Origin: Semisulcospira habei
Lineage: Eukaryota > Mollusca > Gastropoda > Semisulcospiridae
Assembly (NCBI GenBank): GCA_036245525.1
Contig: BTPG01000007.1
Coordinates: 122,418,375 to 122,482,374 of the forward strand
Reading direction: 5' to 3'
Length of the DNA: 64,000 bases
Shown here: one piece after another, positions 45,301 through 55,110 of the stretch
Numbering within the stretch: the stretch's first letter is position 1
Layout of the letters: each line of letters starts with the position of its first letter
The notes under the pieces: model-generated
The model's input: the letters and a program-made list of their open reading frames with translations, nothing else
Told to the model about the DNA's origin: nothing
Databases searched by the model: none
Program-made: the position numbers and the translations under genes

Positions 45301-48300
45301 ATGCCTGCCGACCTGAAGACCCAGCTGCGTCGGGCCCCCCTCGGGGGACCCCTTCTCTTTGGTGACACCTGGCAAGCCGTCAAGGATTCCAATGCGGACA
45401 GGTGGCCTCCCAAGTCTGTTCCTCGGCGCTTTCAGTCAGCCCGCAAGGCCGTGGGTCGCCCCCTGCGGATCTCCAGACCCGTCGCCCCGACCTCAACAAC
45501 CCAGCTGCAGTCCCTGCGTCGCCGTCGCCCCGCCTTCGGTCGCCCCGGCCAAGCTAACGCCCCCGCCCCCGCTTGGCCCCGTCCCGCCCGTCGCCCTGGG
45601 CGCGGGCGGGCTCAGTGACTCCTCCCCTCCTCCGCCTCCGCCGGCCGTCTCGGGTCCTCCAGTCGGCGGCAGGCTCGCCCTCTTCAGCGACGAGTGGCGA
45701 TTACTGATTCCAGAAGACCCGTGGATTTTAGACACTGTTTCCGGCGGCCTACGGATCTCCTTTCGTTCCCCTCCTCCTCTGCGTACGACTCCGCTGTGGA
45801 CCGAGATCCCCGCAGACCCGCTCAAGGAGTGCGCCCTACGGGGGGAAGTCGACTCTCTCTTGAGGAAGGATGCCACAGAGGTTGTGCGCCGCGCAGACTC
45901 GCTGGGATTTTACAGCAGGCTTTTCGTCGTCCCCAAGCCCGGCGGCAAGTGGCGCCCAGTGATCGACCTCTCAGCCCTAAATCGCTTCATCGTGGCTCCT
46001 TCCTTCCACATGGAGACGGCCCGAGCCCTGCGTACCGCGGTGCGACCCATGGATTACGCCGTCAGCCTGGATCTCTCCGATGCTTACCTACACGTACCCA
46101 TACATCCGGCCGCCCAGAGGTATCTGCGCTTCGCGTTCGATGGAACCGTTTACCAGTTTCGAGCCCTACCCTTCGGCCTCAACCTCAGCCCCTGGGTTTT
46201 CACCCGCTTGATGGATGCAGTTATGGCCAAGGCACGGCAGTCGTCTCTCAGCCCTATGTCCAACTACCTCGACGATCTCTTCCTGAGAAACCACGTCGAG
46301 TCCGTCTTGGAAGAGGACAGGGATACTCTGATGCGTCTGCTGTCGCGACTGGGGTTCCTCCTCAACGTCGGGAAGTCAGATCTCACGCCCTCGCGCCGCT
46401 TCATTCATCTCGGAATGGATTTTGCCACCGATCTCAACGTTGTTCGCCTCCCGGATCCCCGGATTCGGAAGTTGGCCACCTTCGCCAACCAGCTAGCTCA
46501 GCAGGAAGCAGCTCCCGCCCGAGTTTGGCTTCAACTCCTCGGACTGATCAACGCAGCGGCGGACCTTCTCCCCCTGGGTCGCCTCTACGCCCGCCCCCTT
46601 CAGCTGCACCTCCTGCTTCTCTGGAGACCCTCTTCTGGTACCTTGCCCACCTGGTCCCGGTTTCCCCCCTGGTTCGCCCTCACCTTCTACGCTGGACCGA
46701 CACGGCTTGGTTGGCTTCGGGAGTCCCTTTGTCCTCCCCTCCCCCGCACCTCTCCCTGTGTGTCGACGCGAGCCTCTCGGGGTGGGGAGCCCACCTGCTT
46801 CCTCAATTCTCCTCGGCTTCCGGCCTCTGGCCCCCGGAGTTTGCGGACAAGCACAGCAATTGGTTAGAGCTGCAGGCAGTCTGGCAAGCCCTCTTCGTTT
46901 GGGAGAACCAGCTCAGGAACCAACGGCTTCTCGTCCTCTCCGACAACTCGACGGTGGTGGCCTACATCCAGAGACAGGGGGGCACCCGATCTCCCGACCT
47001 CTGTATGCTCCTCTTCCGTTTGATGCGCTGGGCCGAGGAACGCGACATTACACTCCTCGCACGACACATTCCGGGCCACTTGAATGTGTTGGCGGACTCG
47101 CTCTCTCGCCGCGGCCAGTTGCTCCACACAGAATGGACGTTGCGCCCGGACATCTTCCAGATGATCTGCGCCCGTTGGGAGACTCCCTTAATCGACCTCT
47201 TTGCTACGAGGTGGAATCGCCAGCTTCCCCTCTTCGTCTCCCCGATTCCAGACCCGCTGGCCTGGGCAGTCGATGCCCTCTCGATTCCTTGGGACGGCCT
47301 CATCGCTTACGCGTACCCCCCAACAGTCCTCATTCCCAAGGTCCTCCACAAACTTCGAGGGAGCAACGCAGTCCTGCTTCTGGTCGCCCCGCTGGCTTGG
47401 ACCCGGTCCTGGACCACCGACTTACTCAACCTCGCCACCTCTCCTCCCCTGCGCCTTCCCACGCCCCGTTCCATGCTCAAGCAGCCCAGGCAGGCTCTCT
47501 TCCACCCTTGTCCCGAACGCCTGTCTCTTCACGCCTGGAGGTTGTGCAGCGCGCCCTCACCGCTCGAGGCTTCTCTGGTGCAGCAGTGGAGGCAATCGCT
47601 GCAGCCCGCAAGCCTTCCACCCGGCGTGTTAACGAAGGGAAGTGGCGCGTCTTGTGTGCCTGGTGCGACGCCCGTCGCCTCCTACCCACCGGCCTGACTA
47701 ACCCACAGCTAGCGGACTTTCTCCTATGGCTCTTCGAGGTCCAAGGTTTGGCGCCCATCACCATCAGGGGATACTTATCCATGGTCGCCGACACGTACCG
47801 TCATCTCGGCCTTCCAGACCCCGGCGCCTGTAAGGACCTTTCCGACCTCATGTCCAGCTTCAGCCTCCAACGTCCGACTCAGCGTTCTCTCATTCCTCGC
47901 TGGGACCTACCTTGGGTCCTGACGTGGCTGAATTCTTCCCAGTTCGAGCCACTCGCTCTAGCCCCTCTGGCAAATGTGACACGCAAGACCTGCTTCCTTC
48001 TAGCCTTGGCCACCGCGTCCAGAGTTAGTGAGCTACACGCTCTTTCTACCCGCCCAGACTGCCTCCAGTTCAGGGCAGATCGCTCCGTGCAGCTCTTAAC
48101 GGACCCCAGCTTTATTGCCAAAACAAGGTCGCCCCTAACTGCTCCACAGATCATCACCTTGCGGCCCCTGGGAGGGCCTGCCTGCTCTCCGGAGACTCGG
48201 CGACAGGATCCCGTGCGTGCCCTACGCATCTACCTGCGCCGTACCAAAGTTACCCGTAGAGGGCGCTCCCGCCTCTTCCTGCCCATACGCCAGGGCAAGA

Positions 48301-51300
48301 CTGATATCACAGCCCAGACGATCTCCTCCTGGCTGCGCTGGGTAATACGATCGGCATACATGGATCTCTCCCCACGCGTAGCGCAGAGACTGAAGATCCG
48401 CGCACACGAAGTACGCGCCATGGCCACGAGCGTCGCATTCGATCGGAACTGCGCTGTCAAGGACATCGTGGCCGCGGTGGGCTGGCGAGCAGAATCTACC
48501 TTCGCTCGTTTCTACCTTCGGGATCTGGCGGGACAGCGAGACAACCTCGCCTTGTTGGGGGACCTCACGGTGGCACAGCACTCCCTCCCGGCGCAGCAGG
48601 CGCCGTAGGTACGCACCTAGCTCGTTACCTGGGAATTAGCAATGGGAGGACGGTCTTGGTCTCCGGTAGTACCGGGGCGGCACCCTCCTCCTATTCGTGA
48701 TTCTCCCATTTGTCATGTCATCGGTAATGTTTTTGATGAAATAAATGCATTTTTCTTTAAAAGGTATTTTTTCGAAAAATACTTACCGATGACATGACAC
48801 GGAGGACCCTCCCACCTGCCCCGCTTGCCGCTGGTGAGCCTAGTATCTGACTGGCGAGTCAGGTGACTCGGAACCGGATAGGCAGGTCCGGGAGACAACT
48901 CTTGGCCCCTCTGGAGGGTTCCCCGAGTGCCTCCCGGGTTGTGTGTGCACACAACGGGTTCGTAGGCTAGAATTTGAGCACGTAGTAGACACTCCCATTT
49001 GTCATGTCATCGGTAAGTATTTTTCGAAAAAATACCTTTTAAAGAAAAATGCATTTTTCAGGTGTTTTGATTTTTGGTCCAAGGATGGAGAGTGTTACAT
49101 TTGTTTCCACAATAGATTTGATTCCGATTAAGGGCAAAACTGAACTGTCCGCAATAAATGGACTACAAGCTTGGACAAACATGCAATAACTTTTTGTCCA
49201 CTGTTTGCATAAAAAGACTAATAATTTGCAGTCATCATTTGGTTTGTATGGCGACAAATTCACATATGTAATAAGTCACTATTTGCACATGTTTGTACTT
49301 TTTTCAGGCAGGCTGTGCACAGTAAAGTATGCCATGTCTAACATACAGTGTTGTTCAATGTTTTCCATATGTTTCCACATTCATCATTACAAATCACATA
49401 TATGTATCCGGTTTCATTTTCCATCCTTCCTATGTGTACATAAAGTCTTTAGCAGCTGCATAAAAAGTAGACCACACCTTCATGTTGACTATACAGTGAC
49501 CATGTACACAATGTCTTCCTGTCTATAGTGGTCTGTAGTGGCTACCTGTCCCTGTCTATTAGGTGGCCATTATATAGTATTTGTTGTCGGTGGCATAATT
49601 TGAAACAGTATATATTTTTGCAAGCAGCATTATTTTCAGGCTAAAAATACCATGCTTTCAGGTGAGCAATGGCATACTTTTGGTTTTACCATACCTGGAA
49701 TATAGGCATATTCCTTCTCCACCATTGCTTGGTAGGCTACCCAGTGTTTGGTTCTTTTACTGTAATGGCAGAAGAGCACAGGATTGCCAGTCTGGGTGTA
49801 GTTCTTATTTCTGTTGCGGTGGTGGTTGTGGTCCAAGATTGCTAGCATGTTGCGCACCGCATATCCATCATAGCCAAAGTTCAGTCTTTTGGGACAGTAG
49901 TGAAGTAGAGAGTGCGAGTAGAAGCACTCAATTTTGGAGGTGTGGCGGGCAAACGTATAGTGGGTGAAGGAGCCCAGCAGGTTGGGGTTCATGATTACGC
50001 CTCTGCAACACAAAATAATGACAGAAGATCATATACAAGTGTGCACATACAGAGTTTCATTTACTTATGTACAACCTACAAAATGGTACAGTCATGTCAG
50101 TTCATTTACAGTCTAACTCACCGTCAGTATAATACTAGTATGGTAAACAGCAGCTATTGCTGTCAGTCTATATTGGTGCCAGTTTGACCCACACTATGGA
50201 AGAATGTGCCCCTGCTTCTGATGTAAACACCCCCATGTGTAATACAGTAAAATCTGCATATAATGGCCACCTAATGGACAGGGACAGGTAGCCACTAATG
50301 ACCACTATAGACAGGAAGACATTGTGTACATGGTCACTGTATAGTCAACATGAAGGCGTGGTGTACTTTTTATGCAGCTGCTAAAGACTTTATAATTGTG
50401 GCCGCTATAGCAGAATGAACTGTCACACATTTGCCAGAACACTTATGCTACAACTTATAATGGTGCCGACCTGTAATACCCCATCACCAACCTGAGAGTC
50501 TTGAAAGCCTTTGAGGTGGGGTCTAGGGGGGCAGGACTTGTTTCCTCATGCAGAGGGCCATGGTGGCATTTGCCCACAGTCCACCTGTGGATACCTGAAA
50601 CCAAGGGGCAAATAGTGCAAAGCACACAAAAAAGGACAAGCAAACAGAAAAGTTGAAATATGTACACTGCAAATATGAAACATACACATATCCATGGTGA
50701 TCAGAAATGGCAAAAACTGAAACTGCATTTTTGAAACATTATATTAACTATTTTCTTTTCCAATGAGACAAAATAATGGCTGCCTTCTCCTAAAACGTGC
50801 GTCCCTACATGATCAGTGCAATCAAATGAACAGCCTGAGCGTCCGGAAAATGTGCAGCCCCTGCAATTCATATGAGACTGGTAATTTGCAGTGTGGTACT
50901 TTCCATGTGCTAGCAGCCAACAAATTAGTTGAGTCGATAAATCTCCTCCAACAAAGTACGCCACACTCGATGATAAGACTGAAACATGTCTACCGTACTT
51001 TAAAATAATGGCATATATTTCAAACAATACCTTGAACATGCCAGAGTAGGGAAGCCCATCGCTCATGCATCACCTCGACATCTCCGGAGCAATGGGTGGC
51101 GATATACCAAAAATGGTTCACGACAGGCCTAACCCATGTTTTTAGGTGGCTGTTAGCACCTTTTGCAACAGCAAGGATACTGAAATAAAAATTGCTGATT
51201 GATAGACTTCAAATAAGCAACAAACTGAGCAGAATATTACGTTCTAGTAAATTATATATATGCTTAGAAATATTTCCTTATTTTACAAACAGCACGACAT

Positions 51301-53222
51301 ATCCTTCATGTAAGCACACTATTCAACTCACCTTTCAGCGATTCGCTTTCCTTTGTGCCAAATATCGAGGGAATGATGAAGATCCGGATGATCTGTGGCT
51401 GCAATTGAGTCAGTAATACAAGGCCATTAGTACTGAAACAAGATATGCATGAAAATAAGGTCAAAAATTGCACCTGTTTGAAGACTTTCTGGAACACTCC
51501 AGTTGTACATGTACTTGCAATGTAAAAGAAATAGTTACACGCGATAGAAACAGTCACATGTAAAGCGGAATGTACATGCAGCCCTCCCCACCCCCACCCC
51601 CCACCCCCACCCGCACACACTGAGGTAACTGATCCACCACTGTTATGTGCTAGTATACAACTGATGTCACTGCAATGTGAACAGCAAACACACTGGTGTG
51701 CTAGGCTGCAGATGCACTCTACTGTCATGGTTCTATAGATTACCTAGCAAGGAGATCACAGCAGAGCTGGCATCGCTCACAATTTCTCGCACTGGTGTTG
51801 TTGCTCGCAGAAAGTTGAGGCCAGTCCCTGTATTTGCTGCTTCCATTGCTGCTGATCTTCTTGCTGTTGCTCGGCTGTCACCAAAGACCGCATGAACTAT
51901 GACCCCTGAGTCATAGTCCATAAAAACAGTTGTGGATTTTGATGCACAGTAGCCTGTTAGAAAAATAAAATGTAAACTGAGAAATAGTTCTGACTGGGCA
52001 TGTCTGCACATGTGGGTGTGTCTTCCCAAATATTGTTGGTTATAAAAATCCCAGTATGCCAGTGTCTCACATCATGCAATATACACAGTATGTGCATAAC
52101 GTAATATAATACTCTGGTAAACACATGTGTACACAGCCATACACATGTACATGCAACCCAATAATTATTAGATGTGTACTGTCAATCTAATGTCAGTGTA
52201 CTAAATTATGCACTTATGTAAGAGATCATGCTTGGTATCTTTCTCATGTTTATCCTGTTATCTTTCTCCTGTGCTATTATGCAGCACCCTCATAATCAGC
52301 TACTGCAAGTACAGATGCAGCTCTTTTCCAGACATTATACCACATTTGACATACTGATAAGACTATTCCTTACATGGAAACATAACAAACATGAAAGGTA
52401 CATACCAGGGGAGTCATAGCGTGTGTCCACTGCAACAATGTGTCTATCATCTGACTGTCGCATTTGCTGCATGTGCCTCTGGTAAAAAGACTGGCCCACA
52501 AAAGAACAGATAAAAAGTGTCTGAAGAAATAACCAAGTATCAACCTTTACAGAAAATGAAAAGAAAAAATACTCACATGCATGCTTCGCCAAAAGCCATA
52601 AAAAAACATGAAAGACTTTAGGATGAAAGTATACATGTACATTGCGTACAATGGCTCCCCCTAACATATAACAATTACTTCACTGCCTAATGTATATTTG
52701 TATGTCAGGTTTATGTGCACATGCAATAAAGATATAACAGATGTGTATATATGCATTTGTCTAAATCTGTGTATACACACATTTTGGGTAAATTGGTGTG
52801 ATTATATACTGACCTTGATGGGTTCAAACAGTAGGCACTGCAGCCGGAAAAATGTTGACTTTGATGGTATTTGCAGTTTTATGAATCTTGCACCCTGTGC
52901 AAACTGACTATACGTCATTCCACTTAGCAATACCATCAAAGTCAACATTTGCCCGGCCATCCCCCGCGCACCATAGTAGGCTGTTGTGCTGTACACTTGA
53001 GTGCACTTGTCCTAAAAGTATAAAGAAAAACAAGAAAGGAATTATTGGCATCCATGCCCAGTGAGCAGGAAATCAGCATGTACATGCAAACTGATTTATA
53101 TGTAGATGCAGCATACAGTGTGATAGCTGCCTCCATAATTGCATCAGTTCTGTCTGTCTGCCTCTAAAACAAAGTTGCATAATGATCACCAGCAGCAACA
53201 ACAGCAGCTGCAGCAAAATCCA

Positions 53223-53277
<55 letters not shown>

Positions 53278-54361
53278 TGTACGCACAAATGCATGCACAC
53301 ACACAGTTTGATCACCTACCTCGCCACTGCATGTATATTTTACAGTCAGAGATGCCATGCGTGGTGTGTTCTGCACTGTTGCCAGATTTGGGGGGGCTCC
53401 ACAGGTGCGGCACCTAGTCTGCTTGACCAGATCTACAAAGGTCTGTTCCGAAATCAAGTAGAGTGGTTGGCGCAGATGTTCACTAAGCATCTCTTGTGCC
53501 ACCTCATTTGCTGTTGAGCTGAAAGTAGGAAACAATATTCCATTCTATGTGTAAGTTATACACATGTAACACACATGCAAGCTATTATATACACTGAGAG
53601 CACAGACACATACATGTATAATGGCAAAGTAAACATCAAAGGTCATACTTATTCAAGTGAGGAGGAGGAGAGATAATGGCAATGATTCTTTATTTTACAA
53701 CAGTGAAAGTTTTTGCTGGCACAACTATTTTCGAACTTGCCGTTGCTAATATAATCGACACATAATGCACAAATTAAGAGCATATTGTATTGCAAATAAA
53801 AATAATTAAATTTGCAAAAAAATTAAGAAAGAAACACATGCACACACACGCAAACGCAGAGAGTGTGAGAAAGAGATAGTACCAGTCTATTTCTTCCTCC
53901 TGTCCCTCGTCATCTTCCACATCTTCCTCATCCTCTTCGGTGTCTGTGACCATGATTTCTCGGAATTCTTCATCCTGTACACCCAAACACTGTTTTTTTT
54001 TCAGCACGAAACTTATTTCCCTCATTCGATGGAACCGATCACTCTTGTCCACACACATACACACACGCACGCACACCACATCACAACACCACGGCAACAC
54101 AAAATGACATAATTACGTTCCCCTAGTATTTGTTTACATTTCGTACTGTTTGTTGCTTAGCATGGGAGTGGCGTCCCCTGATAGCACATGTTCAAGTTAC
54201 TTCCCTTCCTTTCGAAAGATGGCGGCTACCTGGACTGTTGCATGGCTTGTGTTTGGAACTAAGTGCTGTACAAAATGCTATTTTGCTAAATGCTCGGAGG
54301 AGAAAACTAAGAAGTGCAAACTATGTGGTGTTCGACTTACCGTCAGCATTTGCTGAGCCAT
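42329..54361 (-). CDS. Transposase of the TTAA element, 11 exons, 537 aa
   Basis: Exons (minus strand, 5' to 3'): 54361-54341, 53974-53883, 53518-53320, 53011-52814, 52490-52406, 51953-51744, 51398-51332, 51179-51031, 50594-50492, 50002-49695, 42510-42329. All have AG/GT borders, the phases close, and the total is 1614 nt with TAA at 42331-42329. Domains: MAQQMLT start; acidic stretch (exon 2); Cys-rich C-x2-C region (exon 3); a conserved block with LSGMTYSQFAQ (exon 4); first catalytic Asp region AVDTRYDSPG (D192/D196); second Asp in ATDHPDLHHSLDIWHKGK (D271); last acidic residue in HTSKIECFYSHSL (E400), followed by LAILDHNHHRNR and KRTKHWVA. This resembles a widespread animal transposase family often annotated only as uncharacterised. 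No stop or frameshift is seen, so it may be functional, provided the last intron, enlarged to ~7.2 kb by a DIRS element, is still spliced. Confidence 0.85.
42556..42725 (+). repeat. Left inverted terminal repeat of the DIRS element
   Basis: Starts TTACCGATGACATGACAAAT and ends GACTCGCCAGTCAG. Complement of 48847-49016. Confidence 0.93.
42726..43596 (+). other. 5' leader of the DIRS element
   Basis: GC-rich with two related blocks (CTATTGTCGTTTGGC at about 43307 and 43383, each near AGCCTGGCTGGGGTA-type sequence). No coding start recognised before 43597; probably leader and promoter. Confidence 0.55.
43597..45618 (+). CDS. DIRS ORF1 (gag-like), 673 aa
   Basis: Start at ATG 43597 (MTCTQCGGFQWPSDTHKVCL), chosen because the Cys-rich head (C-x2-C, C-x2-C, C-x4-C) begins there and resembles the N-terminus of DIRS ORF1 proteins; the frame is open from 43522. 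A long Arg/Ser/Pro-rich low-complexity stretch (about residues 90-280) resembles SR proteins. A more ordered region follows (FRELRDVFSAHLL, SLACAGFMELLTQAFLRRV). It ends with TGA at 45616-45618 and overlaps the RT frame by about 250 bases. Presumed RNA-binding structural protein. Confidence 0.7.
   Translation: MTCTQCGGFQWPSDTHKVCLPCVGCTSERSCDVCAVWPELRWVQLWSFYRRERPTPVPVARPAEVPAVISDTPTALAPDGPSLERSPQRTQQGSVRSREFEARVPRRDRAWTKPYDRQRTHLDTEVSSERRASRRPWSTGPHSSPRKALDPPRPLRARLATESSSRRHSRTLTTPLPVSSSSLRSKSDHHSRAPSCERRKVRDSSRHLDHGPSRSTSSRRSSHVPRRLPRPARSPSPRPASFLPPRSRGSRSPARSRSSGRRRRSRSSSASRRRRGRRSPLRASAPYGSPRPRRADRSRSHGRRPSSTALGGVDDDSLSLLPDDSISVLLGGLSRSPSPLSPSDASTAHGLPASSRTEVLLALDEVARLISATLPAADCPPSPPLKRKPSAFVDAGRQVKKFKTLPQPPSFRELRDVFSAHLLSDSRDSNFFSDHRWPPDLDMYFRQQWYAGHSQAFLCPLPPVDPAAVVQAGGASALRRALPAGLDKTASLVRNSLACAGFMELLTQAFLRRVEDSWHPSLTPLLGDLLVLAEAASRAAYHSSVNAMAAAANCDLLRRDAVLQACRGMPADLKTQLRRAPLGGPLLFGDTWQAVKDSNADRWPPKSVPRRFQSARKAVGRPLRISRPVAPTSTTQLQSLRRRRPAFGRPGQANAPAPAWPRPARRPGRGRAQ
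45359..47697 (+). pseudogene. DIRS reverse transcriptase-RNase H, split by a frame change
   Basis: Frame 45359-46867 holds RT motifs: VVPKPGGKWRPVIDLSALN, SLDLSDAYLHVPIHP, LPFGLNLSPWVFTRLM, the catalytic NYLDDLF, and LGFLLNVGKS. After about 46625 the homology moves to the frame that stays open to 47697, with RNase H motifs LCVDASLSGWGAHL, NWLELQAVWQAL, VLSDNSTVVAYI and HIPGHLNVLADSLSR. The change near 46605-46640 is a single frameshift, unlikely to be programmed since RT and RNase H are normally one chain. No start codon was fixed; ORF2 may begin by overlap with ORF1. The catalytic residues are present. Confidence 0.85.
47480..48608 (+). CDS. DIRS tyrosine recombinase
   Basis: The frame is open from 46707, but homology begins at about 47480 (LSRTPVSSRLEVVQRALTAR), overlapping the end of RNase H in another frame as usual in DIRS elements. 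Catalytic residues: Arg in LATASRVSEL, H-x2-R in AHEVRAMATS, His/Trp position GWRAEST, and the nucleophile Tyr in ARFYLRDL. It ends with TAG at 48606-48608. The family inserts circular double-stranded cDNA by site-specific recombination without target duplication. The start codon was not determined; the first clear block is used here. Confidence 0.85.
48702..48800 (+). repeat. Internal complementary region of the DIRS element
   Basis: CTCCCATTTGTCATGTCATC and GGTAATGTTTTTGATGAAAT complement the left terminus; ATGCATTTTTCTTTAAAAGG to GACATGACAC complements the right terminus. The two meet with a 2-3-base overlap (AA/T) at about 48740. Confidence 0.9.
48847..49016 (-). repeat. Right inverted terminal repeat of the DIRS element
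   Basis: Starts CTGACTGGCGAGTCAGGTGA and ends TGTCATGTCATCGGTAA. Complement of 42556-42725. Confidence 0.93.
49057..49694 (-). other. Intron sequence of the transposase gene
   Basis: Non-coding. Contains the right-hand partner (49438-49592) of an inverted repeat. Confidence 0.6.
49438..49592 (+). repeat. Inverted repeat arm left of transposase exon 10
   Basis: ATAAAGTCTTTAGCAGCTGC through GGTGGCCATTATATAG is the near complement of 50262-50395. Confidence 0.85.
50262..50395 (-). repeat. Inverted repeat arm right of transposase exon 10
   Basis: TAATGGCCACCTAATGGACA through GCTGCTAAAGACTTTAT mirrors 49438-49592. Exon 10 (49695-50002) lies between the arms. Confidence 0.85.
52850..52950. repeat. 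22-bp perfect inverted repeat inside transposase exon 4
   Basis: AAATGTTGACTTTGATGGTA(TT) at 52850-52871 and its exact complement at 52929-52950, 57 bases apart, both inside coding sequence. Confidence 0.9.
53221..53280. repeat. (CA)n microsatellite in a transposase intron
   Basis: CA repeats between exons 4 and 3 of the minus-strand gene. Confidence 0.95.
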
Positions 54362-54439
54362 GTTGGAGCCGGCGGTATTTGTAGATTTTTCGGCAACCCG
54401 TAGTTCTGTGAGACTTCCTGCAAGTTGGATAATACTGAC

Positions 54440-54708
54440 AATCCCGTGGTTGCACGTGAACCGTGGATATATTCCCGTGTGCAGACTGATGCTACTGGAA
54501 GTGACCTTTGGCAACTGGGTAGTGTATACCCGTTTGCGTGAACTGTGACAGCCGTCAAGGACGTCTGACACTCTACAGCAGCTATAGTAACGTGCGTGTT
54601 CGGGGATCCAATGTGACGGGGCCCTGTACGGGTTGTACTTTGTGTCAGGTAGGGACTTTAATTTTTTTTTTGGCTGTCCTCTTCTAACTAATTGCTGAAC
54701 CAGGACCT
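54440..54708 (-). repeat. Right terminal inverted repeat of the TTAA element
   Basis: Complement of 37501-37769 with one mismatch; followed inward by the transposase first exon (ATG at 54361) and its GTAAGT donor. Confidence 0.95.
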
Positions 54709-54712
54709 TTAA

Positions 54713-54912
54713 CGAACGACACGCCAAAAGCACCTCTGACACACATAAAACACTTGTGGTGAACGTTATACAAGACGCAAGTTCAACAAAAGACACACCA
54801 GATGCACCTGAAACGAACGACACGTTAAATGCAGCCGTTACGAACGACACACATATCCGACAAACGACACGGCAGAAACATTCCTGACGAACGACACGCT
54901 AGACGCGCACTT
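54713..54912 (+). repeat. 27-bp minisatellite, right part beyond the transposon
   Basis: Units such as CGAACGACACGCCAAAAGCA continue the array of 36630-37496. They are more diverged toward the right. Confidence 0.75.
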
Positions 54913-55041
54913 GTAACAGCAATATCCACATCAGCCGCAACAACTGCAAAAGGTGGAAAGAGTTAGAGTATGCATGTGTGACCAAGAAGAAAACCGTTTC
55001 AAACCTCTAGGCCTATCGAAGAACAAAATTTACATATATAC

Positions 55042-55109
55042 AGTAAACTTCGGATATAAAACATCGCGCGGGGCCAACTTTTCTACCTTCTTGTTATGTC
55101 CGAAGTTTC
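55042..55109. repeat. Short hairpin (family F)
   Basis: CAGTAAACTTCGGATATAA is answered by TTATGTCCGAAGTTTCTG about 30 bases later. It directly precedes a family A MITE. Confidence 0.65.
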
Positions 55110-55110
55110 T

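Larger units (their letters stand above)
42539..49056 (+). mobile_element. DIRS-type tyrosine-recombinase retrotransposon, structurally complete
   Basis: Inverted terminal repeats of 170 bp (42556-42725 and 48847-49016), each with its own outer extension (TTATTTCATCAAAAACA at the left; AAATACCTTTTAAAGAAAAA with GCATTT at the right). The internal complementary region at 48702-48800 contains the complement of both outer extensions head to head, the arrangement expected for DIRS elements that replicate through a circle. No target duplication, as expected for recombinase integration. Order: ORF1, RT-RNase H, tyrosine recombinase. It is inserted in the last intron of the TTAA transposase gene. Confidence 0.9.
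37501..54708. mobile_element. 17.2-kb TTAA-flanked DNA transposon (Kolobok-like) with two convergent genes
   Basis: Termini AGGTCCTGGTTCAGCAATTA and complement form 269-bp inverted repeats with one mismatch. TTAA flanks both sides (37497-37500 and 54709-54712). Removing the element rejoins the minisatellite in phase (CATC-TTAA-CGAACGACAC against the unit CATCTGTAACGAACGAC). Just inside each inverted repeat lies a 7-codon first exon with a GTAAGT donor. The plus gene (37848-41561) encodes a Cys-cluster and P2X7-like protein, the minus gene (54361 to 42329) a DDE-type transposase. A DIRS-type retrotransposon (42539-49056) accounts for 6.5 kb, leaving about 10.7 kb of original element. TTAA sites occur in piggyBac and Kolobok; the transposase does not look like piggyBac, so Kolobok-like is favoured but not proven. 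Confidence 0.85.

Noticed and set aside
45694..46600. Second long frame overlapping the RT
   Set aside because: Before about 46625 it is an out-of-frame shadow of RT with Arg/Pro-rich composition; only its later part has RNase H homology.
37501..54708. piggyBac element
   Set aside because: TTAA sites fit, but the transposase motifs (DTRYDSPG, TDHPDLHH, KIECFYSHSL) and the many introns are not those of piggyBac.
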